This document shows positions 16,888 to 24,540 of a stretch of DNA of 64,000 nucleotides, in pieces (position 1 is the stretch's first letter; each line of letters opens with the position of its first letter). A model generated the notes under the pieces. That model ran no database searches and was not told the origin of the DNA. It saw nothing but the letters and a program-made list of their open reading frames with translations. The DNA is from DATMER01 sp963741305 (lineage in GTDB: Bacteria; Acidobacteriota; Thermoanaerobaculia; Multivoradales; UBA5704). The stretch lies in NCBI GenBank assembly GCA_963741305.1, contig CAVUHL010000003.1, positions 8,246,001 to 8,310,000 of the forward strand, in the 5' to 3' direction. The position numbers were made by a program, and so were the translations under genes.

Positions 16888-17771
16888 ACGCGCCGCAATA
16901 CCATCAAAGCCGCGGTCGCGAGCCCGACGGCCAGCAACCCCAGACCCAAGGCGTCCAGCGCCGGGGCCTCGACGGCCACGGCCTGTCCGAAGCCCCTGGC
17001 GGCGCACATGCCGCCGTCGATCGCCAGACCTTCGAAGCCGTTGACCGGCTTGCCAGAGGGGTCCTTGAGCGTGACCGCCACCGTGGCCTTGCCGGTCTCC
17101 GTGTTGATCTTGAAGAGCTGGCTCGGCTGGCCGCTGGCCTTGCTGCCGGGGCCGAGGTCGTTCAGGCCGTAGAGAGTGCCGTCGCGGTCGAAGTCGAGGC
17201 CGCCGTCCTGGAGAGTGACCGCGCCGAGCGGGCCGACGGGGGTGGCCGTGCCGGTCGCGGGATCGACGATCACCAGGTTGTCCTTGCCGTCCCCGCCGAT
17301 CCCATAAAGTGCGAAGAGGTTTCCGGCGAGGCCCGTGACCTCCGTCCCCTGATTCCCGATCCATGTCGCGGACCCGGTCTTCAGGTCCAGCTCGAAAAAG
17401 CGCAGCGGGTTCTTCGGCGCATCCGTGGACATGTAGAGGCTGCCGTTGTTGGCGAAGGACAGGCCGGTGTCGGTGACGTCCAGGCCGAGGCTGCCCACGG
17501 TCGTGCAGCCGCCGGTCTTGAGGTCGCAGGTGACGAGCCGGTCCTTCACGTCGTCCACGCCGTAGAGCTTCTTGCAGCCGGGATCGAAGGCGAGCCCCTC
17601 GATGCCGTCGAACCCCGTCGCCCCCAGCGGCGTGGCCACGCCGCTGGCGAGGTCGATCTTGAACAGCTTCTGGCTGCCGTCGGACTGCACGGAATAGCCG
17701 GTCCCCACCGCGGCCAGGGACGGCATGGCGGTGGCCAGAGAGAGAAGGAAGATGCCGAGGTTCCGCTTCAT
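16884..17771 (-). CDS. Exported repeat-strand protein with C-terminal sorting-type anchor
   Basis: A 295-residue exported protein. It has a signal peptide (MKRNLGIFLLSLATAMPSLA) and a body of short beta repeats such as LFKIDLASGVATPLGATGFD, KTGGCTTVGSLG and LYGLNDLGPG. These resemble the propeller-like domains of DUF4394/NHL-type extracellular proteins. The C-terminus reads APALDALGLGLLAVGLATAA followed by LMVLRRV. That is a short motif, one hydrophobic helix and an Arg cluster, as in IPTL-CTERM-like sorting signals. It is therefore likely processed and anchored at the cell surface. Paired cysteines (DPGCKKL, LVTCDLKTGGCT) fit an oxidising location. Function is unknown. Confidence 0.75.
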   Translation of the reverse strand: MKRNLGIFLLSLATAMPSLAAVGTGYSVQSDGSQKLFKIDLASGVATPLGATGFDGIEGLAFDPGCKKLYGVDDVKDRLVTCDLKTGGCTTVGSLGLDVTDTGLSFANNGSLYMSTDAPKNPLRFFELDLKTGSATWIGNQGTEVTGLAGNLFALYGIGGDGKDNLVIVDPATGTATPVGPLGAVTLQDGGLDFDRDGTLYGLNDLGPGSKASGQPSQLFKINTETGKATVAVTLKDPSGKPVNGFEGLAIDGGMCAARGFGQAVAVEAPALDALGLGLLAVGLATAALMVLRRV

Positions 17772-17803
17772 AAGGGTCGGGCAAGATTACTACAAAACCC
17801 GGC

Positions 17804-18814
17804 TCAGGCGCCCCAGTGGGCGAGGAACCCGCGCACGTCCACGTGCACGAACGGGCCGTGCGCAGCGGTCCGGTCGTACGCGCCCAGGCCGCCGAGCATC
17901 GGCTTGAACCAGGGCTCGCCCTGCAGGCCGTTCACGAACTCGTAGAGGAACAGAGCGTCCCGCTTGTCCAACCGGCCGTCCCGGTTCAAGTCGTCCATGA
18001 CCCCGTCCCTGGGCTGCTCGTCCACGAAGATGTCGGCCGCGCCGCCCCACTGGTGGATGCTGTACTTCACATTGCCGATGGCCAGGTTGTAGAACGGGGT
18101 GCGGAAGCCGCTCATCACCTGGAAACCGTCCACGTCGACCCCCTCCTCGTTGAGCTTCTCCAGGATCGTCTCCAGCTTGCGCGGCAGGCGCTCGTCGAGA
18201 ACTACGTACTTGGGATAGCCGTCCGCCTGCTTGCAGAGGAACTGGCCGACCCGGAAGTGGGGGGAGACGTGCGCGTCCTCCATCCAGGGGAGGACCTCGA
18301 CGAGGCCGTCGGGCGGCTCGTACACCGAGAGCCCGCGCAACGGCTCCGCGGGATAGCTCCCGATGCGGTAGCCGTTGACCGTGCCTCCCTCGGCGCGGTC
18401 GAGGGGGACCATGACGAACATGTTCAGGGTGATCGCCTCGGCGGTGACGGGGTGGACGACCTCCAGCCGGTAGAGGCCCGGGTCCGCGGGCGCGGTCCAC
18501 AGCCAGCGGTTCTCCCCCCTGCGTTCGGGGGCTCCGGCCGAGGTGCGCAGGACGAAACGCCGGTCATCCGGGGCCACGGCGGAGACCTCGTAGGATTCGC
18601 CCGGCATTACCGGCATGCCGAAGATCCGGTAGGGGACCACCTGGTCGCCGAAGAGGACGACGAACGGCGCCTTGCCGGGATCGAAGTCCGTGGGTGGACC
18701 CGTCGCGCCGCTGACCAGGAGCGCCGCGGCGAGGGCGGTGAGCAGAGCGCCCAGAACGTAGGACGCCTGCGGTCGGCGCCTCAGGAGCTGGGAGGAGCTG
18801 GGGAGCTTCGGCAT
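17804..18814 (-). CDS. Peptidase M15-like (DUF882/VanY-type) protein
   Basis: A 336-residue exported protein starting MPKLPSSSQLLRRRPQ behind a perfect aggaggt site, with one N-terminal membrane anchor (residues about 18-38). Residues 60-150 form a beta-sandwich-like domain. The C-terminal part is a zinc peptidase of the M15 type: MSGFRTPFYN, then the SxHxxGxAxD motif as YSIHQWGGAADIFV, and the last ligand in FVHVDVRG. An EF-hand-like loop (DLNRDGRLDKRDA) is inserted between the second and third ligand regions, suggesting calcium binding. It should trim peptidoglycan peptides in the periplasm. It is divergent from the DMT transporter gene with 60 bp between them. Confidence 0.82.
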   Translation of the reverse strand: MPKLPSSSQLLRRRPQASYVLGALLTALAAALLVSGATGPPTDFDPGKAPFVVLFGDQVVPYRIFGMPVMPGESYEVSAVAPDDRRFVLRTSAGAPERRGENRWLWTAPADPGLYRLEVVHPVTAEAITLNMFVMVPLDRAEGGTVNGYRIGSYPAEPLRGLSVYEPPDGLVEVLPWMEDAHVSPHFRVGQFLCKQADGYPKYVVLDERLPRKLETILEKLNEEGVDVDGFQVMSGFRTPFYNLAIGNVKYSIHQWGGAADIFVDEQPRDGVMDDLNRDGRLDKRDALFLYEFVNGLQGEPWFKPMLGGLGAYDRTAAHGPFVHVDVRGFLAHWGA

Positions 18815-18874
18815 CGGGCACCTCCTGCCCATTCTCCTTTCAAGATCCTTTCCAGGTATAAGATCCGGCCCCCG

Positions 18875-19744
18875 ATGACCGACGCTTCCGCCTTCAGCTC
18901 CCGCCTTCGGGTTCTCGCCGCCGCCGCCCTTTTTTCCTCCGGCGGGGCGGCGATCAAGGCCGTGTCCCTCAATGCCTGGCAGGTGGCGGGCTTCCGCTCG
19001 GCCGTGGCAGCGGTGGCGCTCTTCCTGATGATGCCGGAGGCGCGCCGCCGGCCTACCCCGCGGGTCCTGCTGGTCGGGGTAGCCTATGCAGTAACCATGA
19101 TGCTGTTCGTCCTGTCGAACAAGCTGACTACCTCGGCGAGCGCGATCTTCCTGCAATCGACCGCGCCGCTCCACGTGCTGCTGCTGAGCCCCTGGCTGCT
19201 GGGGGAGAGGTTCCGGCGGGCGGACCTGGTCTACATGGGAGTGCTCGGGCTGGGGCTGGCCTCGTTCTTCGTGGGCCTCGATCCGGTGTCGGCCACGGCG
19301 CCGAACCCCGCCCTGGGGAACGTGCTCGCCACGCTTTCAGGCGTCACCTGGGCGCTGACCGTGATGGGCCTGCGGGCGCTCGGGCGGGGAGGCTCGGACT
19401 GGGGGCCGGCCTCGGCCCTGTGGGGCAACGTCATCGCCTGCCTTGTCTGCCTGCCGATGGCGCTGCCGGTAGCGTCGAGCCGCCCGGCGGACTGGCTGGT
19501 GATCGCCTACCTGGGAGTGTTCCAGATCGCCCTGGCCTACGTCTTCCTGATCCGCGGCCTGCGCCACGTGACAGCCCTGGAAGCTTCCCTTCTGCTCCTC
19601 CTGGAGCCGGTGCTCAACCCCATCTGGGCCTGGATGGCGCACGGCGAGCGCCCCGGCTCCTGGTCCATCGCCGGCGGACTGCTCATCCTGGCCGCAACCC
19701 TCGCGAAGAGCGCGTGGGATGCGCGGCGCCTTCAAGCCACCTGA
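18875..19744 (+). CDS. EamA/DMT-family transporter
   Basis: A 289-residue inner-membrane protein with ten predicted hydrophobic helices in two EamA halves, the drug/metabolite transporter layout. Family landmarks include the early LFSSGGAAIKAVSLNAWQVA, the STAPLHVLLLSPWLLGE segment at the end of the first half and LLLEPVLNPIWAWMAHGERP in the second. Such carriers export amino acids, nucleosides or metabolites; the substrate is unknown. The ATG is preceded by a -10-like tataag only about 15 bases away, so the mRNA may have a very short leader. Confidence 0.9.
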   Translation: MTDASAFSSRLRVLAAAALFSSGGAAIKAVSLNAWQVAGFRSAVAAVALFLMMPEARRRPTPRVLLVGVAYAVTMMLFVLSNKLTTSASAIFLQSTAPLHVLLLSPWLLGERFRRADLVYMGVLGLGLASFFVGLDPVSATAPNPALGNVLATLSGVTWALTVMGLRALGRGGSDWGPASALWGNVIACLVCLPMALPVASSRPADWLVIAYLGVFQIALAYVFLIRGLRHVTALEASLLLLLEPVLNPIWAWMAHGERPGSWSIAGGLLILAATLAKSAWDARRLQAT

Positions 19745-19854
19745 GACCCGAGCGGCTCCCCCGCGTCCGGGTGGAGTCGCCGAAACCACTCCTCCAGCTC
19801 CTGCGTAGTGGGGACCGCCATGCCTCGCCATCCTCAAACTGGCCGGAGAACCCT

Positions 19855-20907
19855 ATGAAACATGCTTTGCTTCTGATTGCCTCGCTGCTGCTGCCAACAA
19901 CGCCCGACGAATTCATCGCCTCTTACGCCAAGGAGCACAACTTCAACGGTTCGATCCTGATCCAGAAGGATGGGGAGGTCAGCTACGCGCAGAGCTTCGG
20001 GTTGGCGAACATCCCGTTCAAGGTTCCGAATACCAACCAGTCGAAGTACAAGATCGCCTCGATCACCAAGGTCTTCACGTCGGCCTTGATCCTCCAGATT
20101 CACGAACAAGGGAAGATCGACCTGAGCAAGCCGATCAGGACGTATCTGCCCGACTACGCTGGAGAGGGAGCTGACAAGGTGACCATCCATCAGCTCCTCA
20201 ATCACACGTCCGGCCTCGCGAACTTCGATACGGTGACCGATGTCGAGACGGCCATCAAGAGCGGGATCCCGGTCTATCAGACGCCCTACACGAGCGATCA
20301 GCTCCTGGCGAAGTTCTGCAGCGGGAAGCTCGCGAACGTCCCGGGCAAAGCCTTCGACTACAACAACGCCGACTACATCATCCTGGGGAAGATCATCGAG
20401 CGCCTTTACGGCGATACCTACGAGCGGGTTCTCAAGGACAAGATCCTCCAGCCGCTGAAGATGGAGAACACGGGCGTCTTGCACCAGAGCGACATCCTCG
20501 ACGGGCTCGCGGACACCTACTTCTACAGGGATGACTTGAAAGCCATGGTCAACGACCTGCCCGTTTACCCGGAGAATTGGTACGCCGCTGGCGCGATGTA
20601 TTCAACGGCGAACGACGTCCTGACGTTTTCCAATGCCCTGTTCGGGGGAAAGCTCTTGAAGAAGGAGACCCTGGCGCTGATGACAACGCCGGGCCTGGAC
20701 GATTATGGGTACGGTCTATGGGCGTATGAGGCCAAAGTCAACGGCAAAAAGCACCGGGTTGTGAAAAGGCCGGGGCAGATCATGGGCGCCCAGGCTCAGC
20801 TTTACCACTTCCTGGACGACGACGCCACCATCATCATTCTCAGCAACACCGGAACAACGGACCTGGACGAGTTCGTTGCGGAGATTGGCAAGAAGGTTGT
20901 TGGCTGA
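19855..20907 (+). CDS. Serine hydrolase, beta-lactamase/penicillin-binding fold
   Basis: A 350-residue member of the class C beta-lactamase/EstB/PBP-like family. The active-site tetrad is ASITKVFTS (SxxK, about residue 71) and the Tyr motif is FDYNNADY (YxN). A third motif of HxG type cannot be seen clearly in the KRPGQIMG region. The start MKHALLLIASLLLPTTPDEF looks like a short signal peptide, so the enzyme is probably periplasmic. Such proteins act as esterases or D-aminopeptidases; beta-lactam resistance should not be assumed. Its base composition is visibly less GC-rich than its neighbours, which may mean recent transfer. Confidence 0.88.
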   Translation: MKHALLLIASLLLPTTPDEFIASYAKEHNFNGSILIQKDGEVSYAQSFGLANIPFKVPNTNQSKYKIASITKVFTSALILQIHEQGKIDLSKPIRTYLPDYAGEGADKVTIHQLLNHTSGLANFDTVTDVETAIKSGIPVYQTPYTSDQLLAKFCSGKLANVPGKAFDYNNADYIILGKIIERLYGDTYERVLKDKILQPLKMENTGVLHQSDILDGLADTYFYRDDLKAMVNDLPVYPENWYAAGAMYSTANDVLTFSNALFGGKLLKKETLALMTTPGLDDYGYGLWAYEAKVNGKKHRVVKRPGQIMGAQAQLYHFLDDDATIIILSNTGTTDLDEFVAEIGKKVVG

Positions 20908-20928
20908 CGCGGGTGCTAGGATGGCGCC

Positions 20929-21705
20929 GTGATTCGGAGAGCCCTTTCCGCCCTTCTGGCTCTGTGCGTTGCATCCTCCCTGGCTCTGGCGCAGGTCCCG
21001 ACTTCGAACGTGATCTACCGGGTCCTGCGCATCAGGACTCCAACGGATACCGGCTCCGCCTTCACCATCGAAGTCGACGGCAAGCAGTACCTGATCACCG
21101 CCCGGCATCTCCTGGAGGGCTTCGGGAGCGAGGGAGAGGTCGATCTGTGGATGGAGGACCGGTGGAGCCAGGTCCGTGTCCGGGCCATCTATGCCGCGAA
21201 GGAGTCCGTGGACATCGCGGCCCTCGATGCGGGCAGGCCGCTCACGGTCACCTTTCCGCTCGAGCCTTCGGCCGGCGGGTTGACGCTCGGCCAGCAGGTC
21301 TACTTCCTCGGCTATCCATACGGCCTTGGCACAGCAGGGACCATCGCGCCCGCCCCGCCAGGCTTCGGCGAGATCCCCTTCCTGAAGAGCGGGATCGTCT
21401 CCGCCATGGACGACAGGGATCCCGAAGCGCACCTGCTGTACCTCGACGGCCACAACAATCCGGGCTTCTCGGGGGGGCCGATCGTGTTCTGGCACTCCGA
21501 GAGCCGCAGGTTCCGCGTCGCCGGGGTCGTGCGGGGGTACCGGAACGAGGCGCTGCCGGTGCTCAAGAGAAAGAATCTTGACGATCCCCGCGCGCCGGCC
21601 CACAACGACCTGTACACGCGGGCCAACTCGGGCATCGTCGTCGGCTACGACATCCAGCACATCGTCGATGCGATCCGCCGGGCGGCTCCAACGCCCGCGC
21701 CCTGA
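20929..21705 (+). CDS. Secreted trypsin-like serine protease
   Basis: A 258-residue protease with a signal peptide (MIRRALSALLALCVASSLAL, cut near AQ) and a chymotrypsin-fold catalytic triad: His in YLITARHLLEG, Asp in SVDIAALDAG and Ser in NNPGFSGGPIVF. Disulphide cysteines of animal trypsins are absent, as usual in bacteria. It starts with GTG 21 bp after the hydrolase gene. The following membrane protein begins 12 bp after its stop, so the two probably form a unit. A distantly similar protease is carried by the transposon at 25463-26386. Confidence 0.85.
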   Translation: MIRRALSALLALCVASSLALAQVPTSNVIYRVLRIRTPTDTGSAFTIEVDGKQYLITARHLLEGFGSEGEVDLWMEDRWSQVRVRAIYAAKESVDIAALDAGRPLTVTFPLEPSAGGLTLGQQVYFLGYPYGLGTAGTIAPAPPGFGEIPFLKSGIVSAMDDRDPEAHLLYLDGHNNPGFSGGPIVFWHSESRRFRVAGVVRGYRNEALPVLKRKNLDDPRAPAHNDLYTRANSGIVVGYDIQHIVDAIRRAAPTPAP

Positions 21706-21717
21706 GAGGAGCTGTCT

Positions 21718-22260
21718 ATGCCGAAGCCGGTCTGGAGGAAGGCCCTGACGGCCGTGGCCCTCGCCGCCACGGTGATGGCGCTCTATCTTCAGGTCTTCGA
21801 GCGGAGATCGCGGCAGGAAGAGGCGCGGCTGGCCGCGGTACGGCTGGACGATGCGCTCGCCGAATCCCGCGCCCGGTTGCGCGCCGAGATCCTCGCCGAG
21901 CTGCGCGCGGAGCTGCGCAAGGACAGCGGCGCGGCCCAGCCCGGCACGGAGCCCGTCCCCGACACGGTCCTGCGCCGGCTCGAAACCAGCGGCGCCCTCG
22001 ATGCCTTCCGTCCGCAGGAAGCCCTCGTCATTGCCGGCCTCGACGAGGGGCTCAAGTCGTTGGCACGGCAGACGGAGGAGTCGGACCGCGCTATCCGGCG
22101 GGAGCTGGAAGAGCTGCGGGCCGCGACTCTGCGGGAGTCGGACGTTTCGTCCAAGATCACGAGCCTCATGCTCGTTGCCCTGCTCTCGTTGGTCGGCCGG
22201 ATCGCAGCGCGCCCATCCCTTTGGGGTGGGGATTCCAACATGCAGGACCCTCCCGCCTAG
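21718..22260 (+). CDS. Membrane-anchored coiled-coil protein
   Basis: A 180-residue protein with an N-terminal membrane helix (ALTAVALAATVMALYLQVF), then a long charged helical region. It is rich in Arg, Glu, Ala and Leu (LAESRARLRAEILAELRAEL; RAIRRELEELRAATL) and likely forms a coiled coil. A second hydrophobic helix lies near the C-terminus (SLMLVALLSLVGRIAA). It follows the trypsin-like protease by 12 bp with a gagagg site and could be its membrane partner. I do not recognise a named family. Confidence 0.65.
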   Translation: MPKPVWRKALTAVALAATVMALYLQVFERRSRQEEARLAAVRLDDALAESRARLRAEILAELRAELRKDSGAAQPGTEPVPDTVLRRLETSGALDAFRPQEALVIAGLDEGLKSLARQTEESDRAIRRELEELRAATLRESDVSSKITSLMLVALLSLVGRIAARPSLWGGDSNMQDPPA

Positions 22261-22262
22261 CG

Positions 22263-22430
22263 CTAGGAGCCGAGAAAGGCTTGGATCGTGTTGAAGGTGG
22301 ATGCGAAGCCGGTCCCGCCGGGGGAGACGAGCCAGTAGCGGGGCGCCTCCCCGGCTGCGGCCGAGCAGGTGGCGACCACCTCGCCGTTGTTCAGAAACTC
22401 GGTCTCTATCAGCCAACCGGATCCATGCAT
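22263..22430 (-). CDS. Small hypothetical protein, 55 aa
   Basis: A 55-residue frame starting MHGSGWLIETEFLNNGEVVA and ending QAFLGS. It is supported by a very good ribosome binding site (cggaggatcgtc just before the ATG). It holds a single cysteine (VATCSAAAGEA) and an aromatic, glycine-rich second half (RYWLVSPGGTGFASTF). No family is recognised. It converges on the coiled-coil protein gene with two bases between stops and lies downstream of the gene at 22577-23035. Confidence 0.55.
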   Translation of the reverse strand: MHGSGWLIETEFLNNGEVVATCSAAAGEAPRYWLVSPGGTGFASTFNTIQAFLGS

Positions 22431-22529
22431 GACGATCCTCCGGGAGCGGGCCGGAGGTCCACCCCGCCGACCCGTGGATCCAGAGTAGGGCCGGCAGGTG
22501 ACAAAGTCGGTAGAAAACGGGTTCCAGTC

Positions 22530-22580
22530 CTACGCAACCTCGGCCGCGGCGGCGAGGGCTCTCCGCTGCTCTCCGGTCAT
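22530..22580 (-). pseudogene. Start fragment of a gluconate-dehydrogenase-subunit-3-like gene
   Basis: An ATG overlapping the upstream stop as ATGA opens 16 codons, MTGEQRRALAAAAEVA, before TAG. The first 12 residues are nearly those of the GMC-locus protein at 29043 (MTGEQRSVLAAAVERI). This looks like the beginning of a translationally coupled paralogue whose body has been deleted. Confidence 0.5.
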
Positions 22581-23035
22581 GTCCGAATCTTCCGGAAGGC
22601 GGTGAGGATCGTCCTTGGGAGGCTGTGATCTTCCACGGCGACCGCTCCCCCGTCCATGAGCTGCCGGAGAGCGCGGAAGAGCGTCGCCCGGGCCGGCTCG
22701 TAGCCCAGGAGGCGGGTGATATCGCGCTTGTCGAACACCTCCGGGAGCTGGTGGAAGGCTTCGTACAGGTCGTTCTGGACCTCTCCGCGCCCGCGCATCT
22801 TCCTGCGGGCCGCAGCCGGGGGCGCGGAGACCGCCGGGACGGCGGCCGGGGCCGCCCGGGATCCGTTCCCGGGCGCGGCCGGCCTGGTGAAGTCCGCGCT
22901 GTCTTCCGCCGCGGCCTGCCAGAGCTTGTCGAGAGAGCGGACCCGGATCTCGTGGGCCGCGTTGATCATCGCGATGTCCGCCTCGCGCTGCGCCTCGAGC
23001 GCGCGCCGGCGCTCCTCGTACTCGCCTCGGGTCAT
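22577..23035 (-). CDS. Hypothetical protein with N-terminal helix and C-terminal winged-helix-like part
   Basis: A 152-residue protein starting MTRGEYEERRRALEAQREAD behind a perfect aggagg site. Residues 1-45 form a charged amphipathic helix. Residues about 50-85 are an Ala/Pro-rich linker. The C-terminal 65 residues (NDLYEAFHQLPEVFDKRDIT, RLLGYEPARATLFRALRQLM) read like a winged helix-turn-helix ending in the strand pair GGAVAVEDHSLPRTIL. A DNA-binding role is plausible. Its start lies about 80 bp from the 21 bp repeat array. Its stop is coupled to a truncated gene start. Confidence 0.65.
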   Translation of the reverse strand: MTRGEYEERRRALEAQREADIAMINAAHEIRVRSLDKLWQAAAEDSADFTRPAAPGNGSRAAPAAVPAVSAPPAAARRKMRGRGEVQNDLYEAFHQLPEVFDKRDITRLLGYEPARATLFRALRQLMDGGAVAVEDHSLPRTILTAFRKIRT

Positions 23036-23115
23036 GGTGTCCTCCTGGTGGACAGCATACGGACTCGAGCGGACCGCCGTCGAGCCGTCCAGAACCTGCC
23101 GGAGCGCGCAGTGGA

Positions 23116-23313
23116 CGGCTCCACCCGCGCTGTGAGCCATTTCAACCGCGATCCGGACGATTCCAACCGCGATGTGAACGGCTCCGGCCGCGCTCTGAAA
23201 CGTTCAAACCGCAGTGAGAACCGTCCGCAACGCGATGTGAAACGTCCGGATCGGGATGTGGAACGTTCCGGCCGCGCTCTGAAGCGTTCCGACTTGGCTG
23301 TGAGCCGTCTGGA
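23116..23313. repeat. Degenerate 21 bp tandem array, left part
   Basis: About nine and a half head-to-tail units of 21 bp, loosely cgttccaaccgcgatgtgaa plus one base, each differing at several positions. The array is interrupted inside a unit by the transposon at 23314 and resumes at 27283 with matching phase. Because 21 is a multiple of three the array stays open in some frames, giving an Arg/Asp/Ser-rich false peptide. There are no unique spacers, so it is not CRISPR. Confidence 0.85.
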
Positions 23314-23330
23314 GGTAGTGGTTCAGTTTG
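23306..23330. repeat. Left target duplication and terminal inverted repeat of the transposon
   Basis: The 8 bp target duplication cgtctgga (23306-23313) is followed by the 17 bp terminal repeat ggtagtggttcagtttg (23314-23330). This is the exact reverse complement of the right end. Confidence 0.93.
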
Positions 23331-23486
23331 GGAATTGGCTTTATTTTCAGCTAGTTAGCTGGACTTTCTTGGTGTACCCTCTCCGAAGGAGAGGGGGGAA
23401 TCGGTCCCTCCTCGAATCCCAAGAGACGGCCCCGACCGAGGACGCAACCCACGGCCGGAGCCTGACCAAGCACAGGAGAGACCCCT

Positions 23487-23816
23487 ATGCCCGGCTTGTC
23501 TAAGTCTACCCCGCCCGTCCCGCCCATCACCCATCGAGAGGAGGAAGTCCAGAGCATCCTCCGGCACATGCTGCATCTCGTCATCCTGCTTCAGTGGTTC
23601 CTGGAGCAAGCGCACTTGATGCTCCCCGATCCACCGGACGCGGAAGCCATGGGCACCGGGGAGATCCCGGAGACTCTCACGTTCAGCTTGCGCGGGAGTC
23701 TTGAATGCGCCCTGCATGACCATGTCGAAGCCCTGGACGATCTTCTCCGGAAAGCCGTGGCAGAAACCCCGGAGAACCTCGCCCGCGACTGGCGGAAGCG
23801 CCAAGGGAGCCGGTGA
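23487..23816 (+). CDS. Transposon cargo: hypothetical protein, 109 aa
   Basis: First gene of a three-gene cargo operon. The 109-residue protein starts MPGLSKSTPPVPPITHREEE behind caggagag. It is mostly helical, with a leucine/histidine-rich core (VQSILRHMLHLVILLQWFLE, at about residues 22-41) and a second helix (LECALHDHVEALDDLLRKAV). No catalytic motif is visible. It could be an oligomerising helper or a regulator. Its stop overlaps an in-frame GTG six bases before the chosen start of the next gene. Confidence 0.6.
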   Translation: MPGLSKSTPPVPPITHREEEVQSILRHMLHLVILLQWFLEQAHLMLPDPPDAEAMGTGEIPETLTFSLRGSLECALHDHVEALDDLLRKAVAETPENLARDWRKRQGSR

Positions 23817-23818
23817 CC

Positions 23819-24043
23819 ATGGGCCAGGAAGAGCATCGCCGCGTCTGGCCTCACGGCGCAGACCATACCGTCTCGGTCAAGGCCACAGGTGAGCAATGGG
23901 TCCGCTGGCATCAAGCCGCCCGCACGTTCTCGATGAAGCCTCACCTTGGGGTGTTCCTGGCACGGGCGGCAGACTTCTACTGCACTCGTCTGGAGGCCCG
24001 CCTGGAGATGGCGCAACGCCTGGAGAAGGACGGCAAGCGGTGA
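23819..24043 (+). CDS. Transposon cargo: small RHH-like protein
   Basis: A 74-residue protein (MGQEEHRRVWPHGADHTVSV) whose core, VKATGEQWVRWHQAARTFSM then PHLGVFLARAADFYCTRLEA, has the strand-helix-helix pattern of small ribbon-helix-helix DNA-binding proteins. The following gene encodes a clearly related domain, so the pair probably arose by duplication. The ATG at 23819 is better placed behind aagggag than an overlapping GTG at 23813. The stop overlaps the next start as GTGA. Confidence 0.6.
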   Translation: MGQEEHRRVWPHGADHTVSVKATGEQWVRWHQAARTFSMKPHLGVFLARAADFYCTRLEARLEMAQRLEKDGKR

Positions 24044-24477
24044 AGGTAGCCTCGTTCACCGTCCGCGCCACCATGCCGCAGTCCGTCCGCTGGAAGCAGG
24101 CGGCAGAGGGGGAAGGCTTCGCCTCTGTCGGATCGTGGGCAGGACGCGCTCTAGACGCCTATCTGGAGCACCGGACCAGGGCCGGGCGTCCCCTGCGCCT
24201 CTCCTGGCACAAGGGCGTCTTCTGCGTCGTCCTGGTCGGCCAGGAGGCCCACGTCCGCGGCATGGTGTCTCCACCCTTCGCCTACTACCAGGGCAACGGC
24301 TCAGGTCCCGACCGTTGCCACCCGCGCACGCTGGTGAACCTCCGGACGGGGCAAGTCATCGCCACGCTTCGGACGGCTCGCCAGTGCCAAGCCCTAGCCG
24401 GAGAGCTCGCCCCCGTCTTCGCCCGGGGTGAGGCAGGCACCGCTACCGTAGAACGCCACGTCTCAGAGCAAGCCTAG
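24040..24477 (+). CDS. Transposon cargo: RHH-like N-terminus fused to an unknown domain
   Basis: A 145-residue protein starting with GTG coupled to the previous gene. Residues 1-45 (VKVASFTVRATMPQSVRWKQ, then GFASVGSWAGRALDAYLEHR) mirror the small protein before it. The remaining 100 residues (LRLSWHKGVFCVVLVGQEAH, LVNLRTGQVIATLRTARQCQ) look like a compact beta-rich domain. A DNA-binding N-terminus with a sensing or partner domain is plausible. A strong terminator hairpin follows nine bases after the stop. Confidence 0.6.
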   Translation: MKVASFTVRATMPQSVRWKQAAEGEGFASVGSWAGRALDAYLEHRTRAGRPLRLSWHKGVFCVVLVGQEAHVRGMVSPPFAYYQGNGSGPDRCHPRTLVNLRTGQVIATLRTARQCQALAGELAPVFARGEAGTATVERHVSEQA

Positions 24478-24485
24478 AGGAACGA

Positions 24486-24510
24486 CCCCGGGGGACACTC
24501 GCCCCCGGGG
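24486..24510 (+). terminator. Terminator of the three-gene cargo operon
   Basis: Nine perfect pairs (ccccggggg with cccccgggg) close the loop acactcg and are followed by cgttt. It separates the small operon from the DUF2299-like gene, whose own promoter (ttgaca at 24514) lies just beyond. Confidence 0.75.
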
Positions 24511-24540
24511 CGTTTGACAAGTGCGACGTTTTGCCGCAGC

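Noticed and set aside
19732..19821. 29-codon minus-strand frame beginning MAVPTTQELEEWFRRLHPD
   Set aside because: It looks peptide-like but overlaps the end of the DMT gene, has only a weak ribosome site and no recognised relatives; it may be a relic but cannot be supported.
22625..23503. Plus-strand frame of nearly 300 codons over the array and transposon edge
   Set aside because: It is antisense to the gene at 22577-23035 and then reads the repeat units, giving a low-complexity peptide crossing the transposon boundary.
24514..24540. TTG start for the DUF2299-like cargo protein
   Set aside because: The TTG belongs to a likely -35 box (ttgaca), so translation should begin further downstream.
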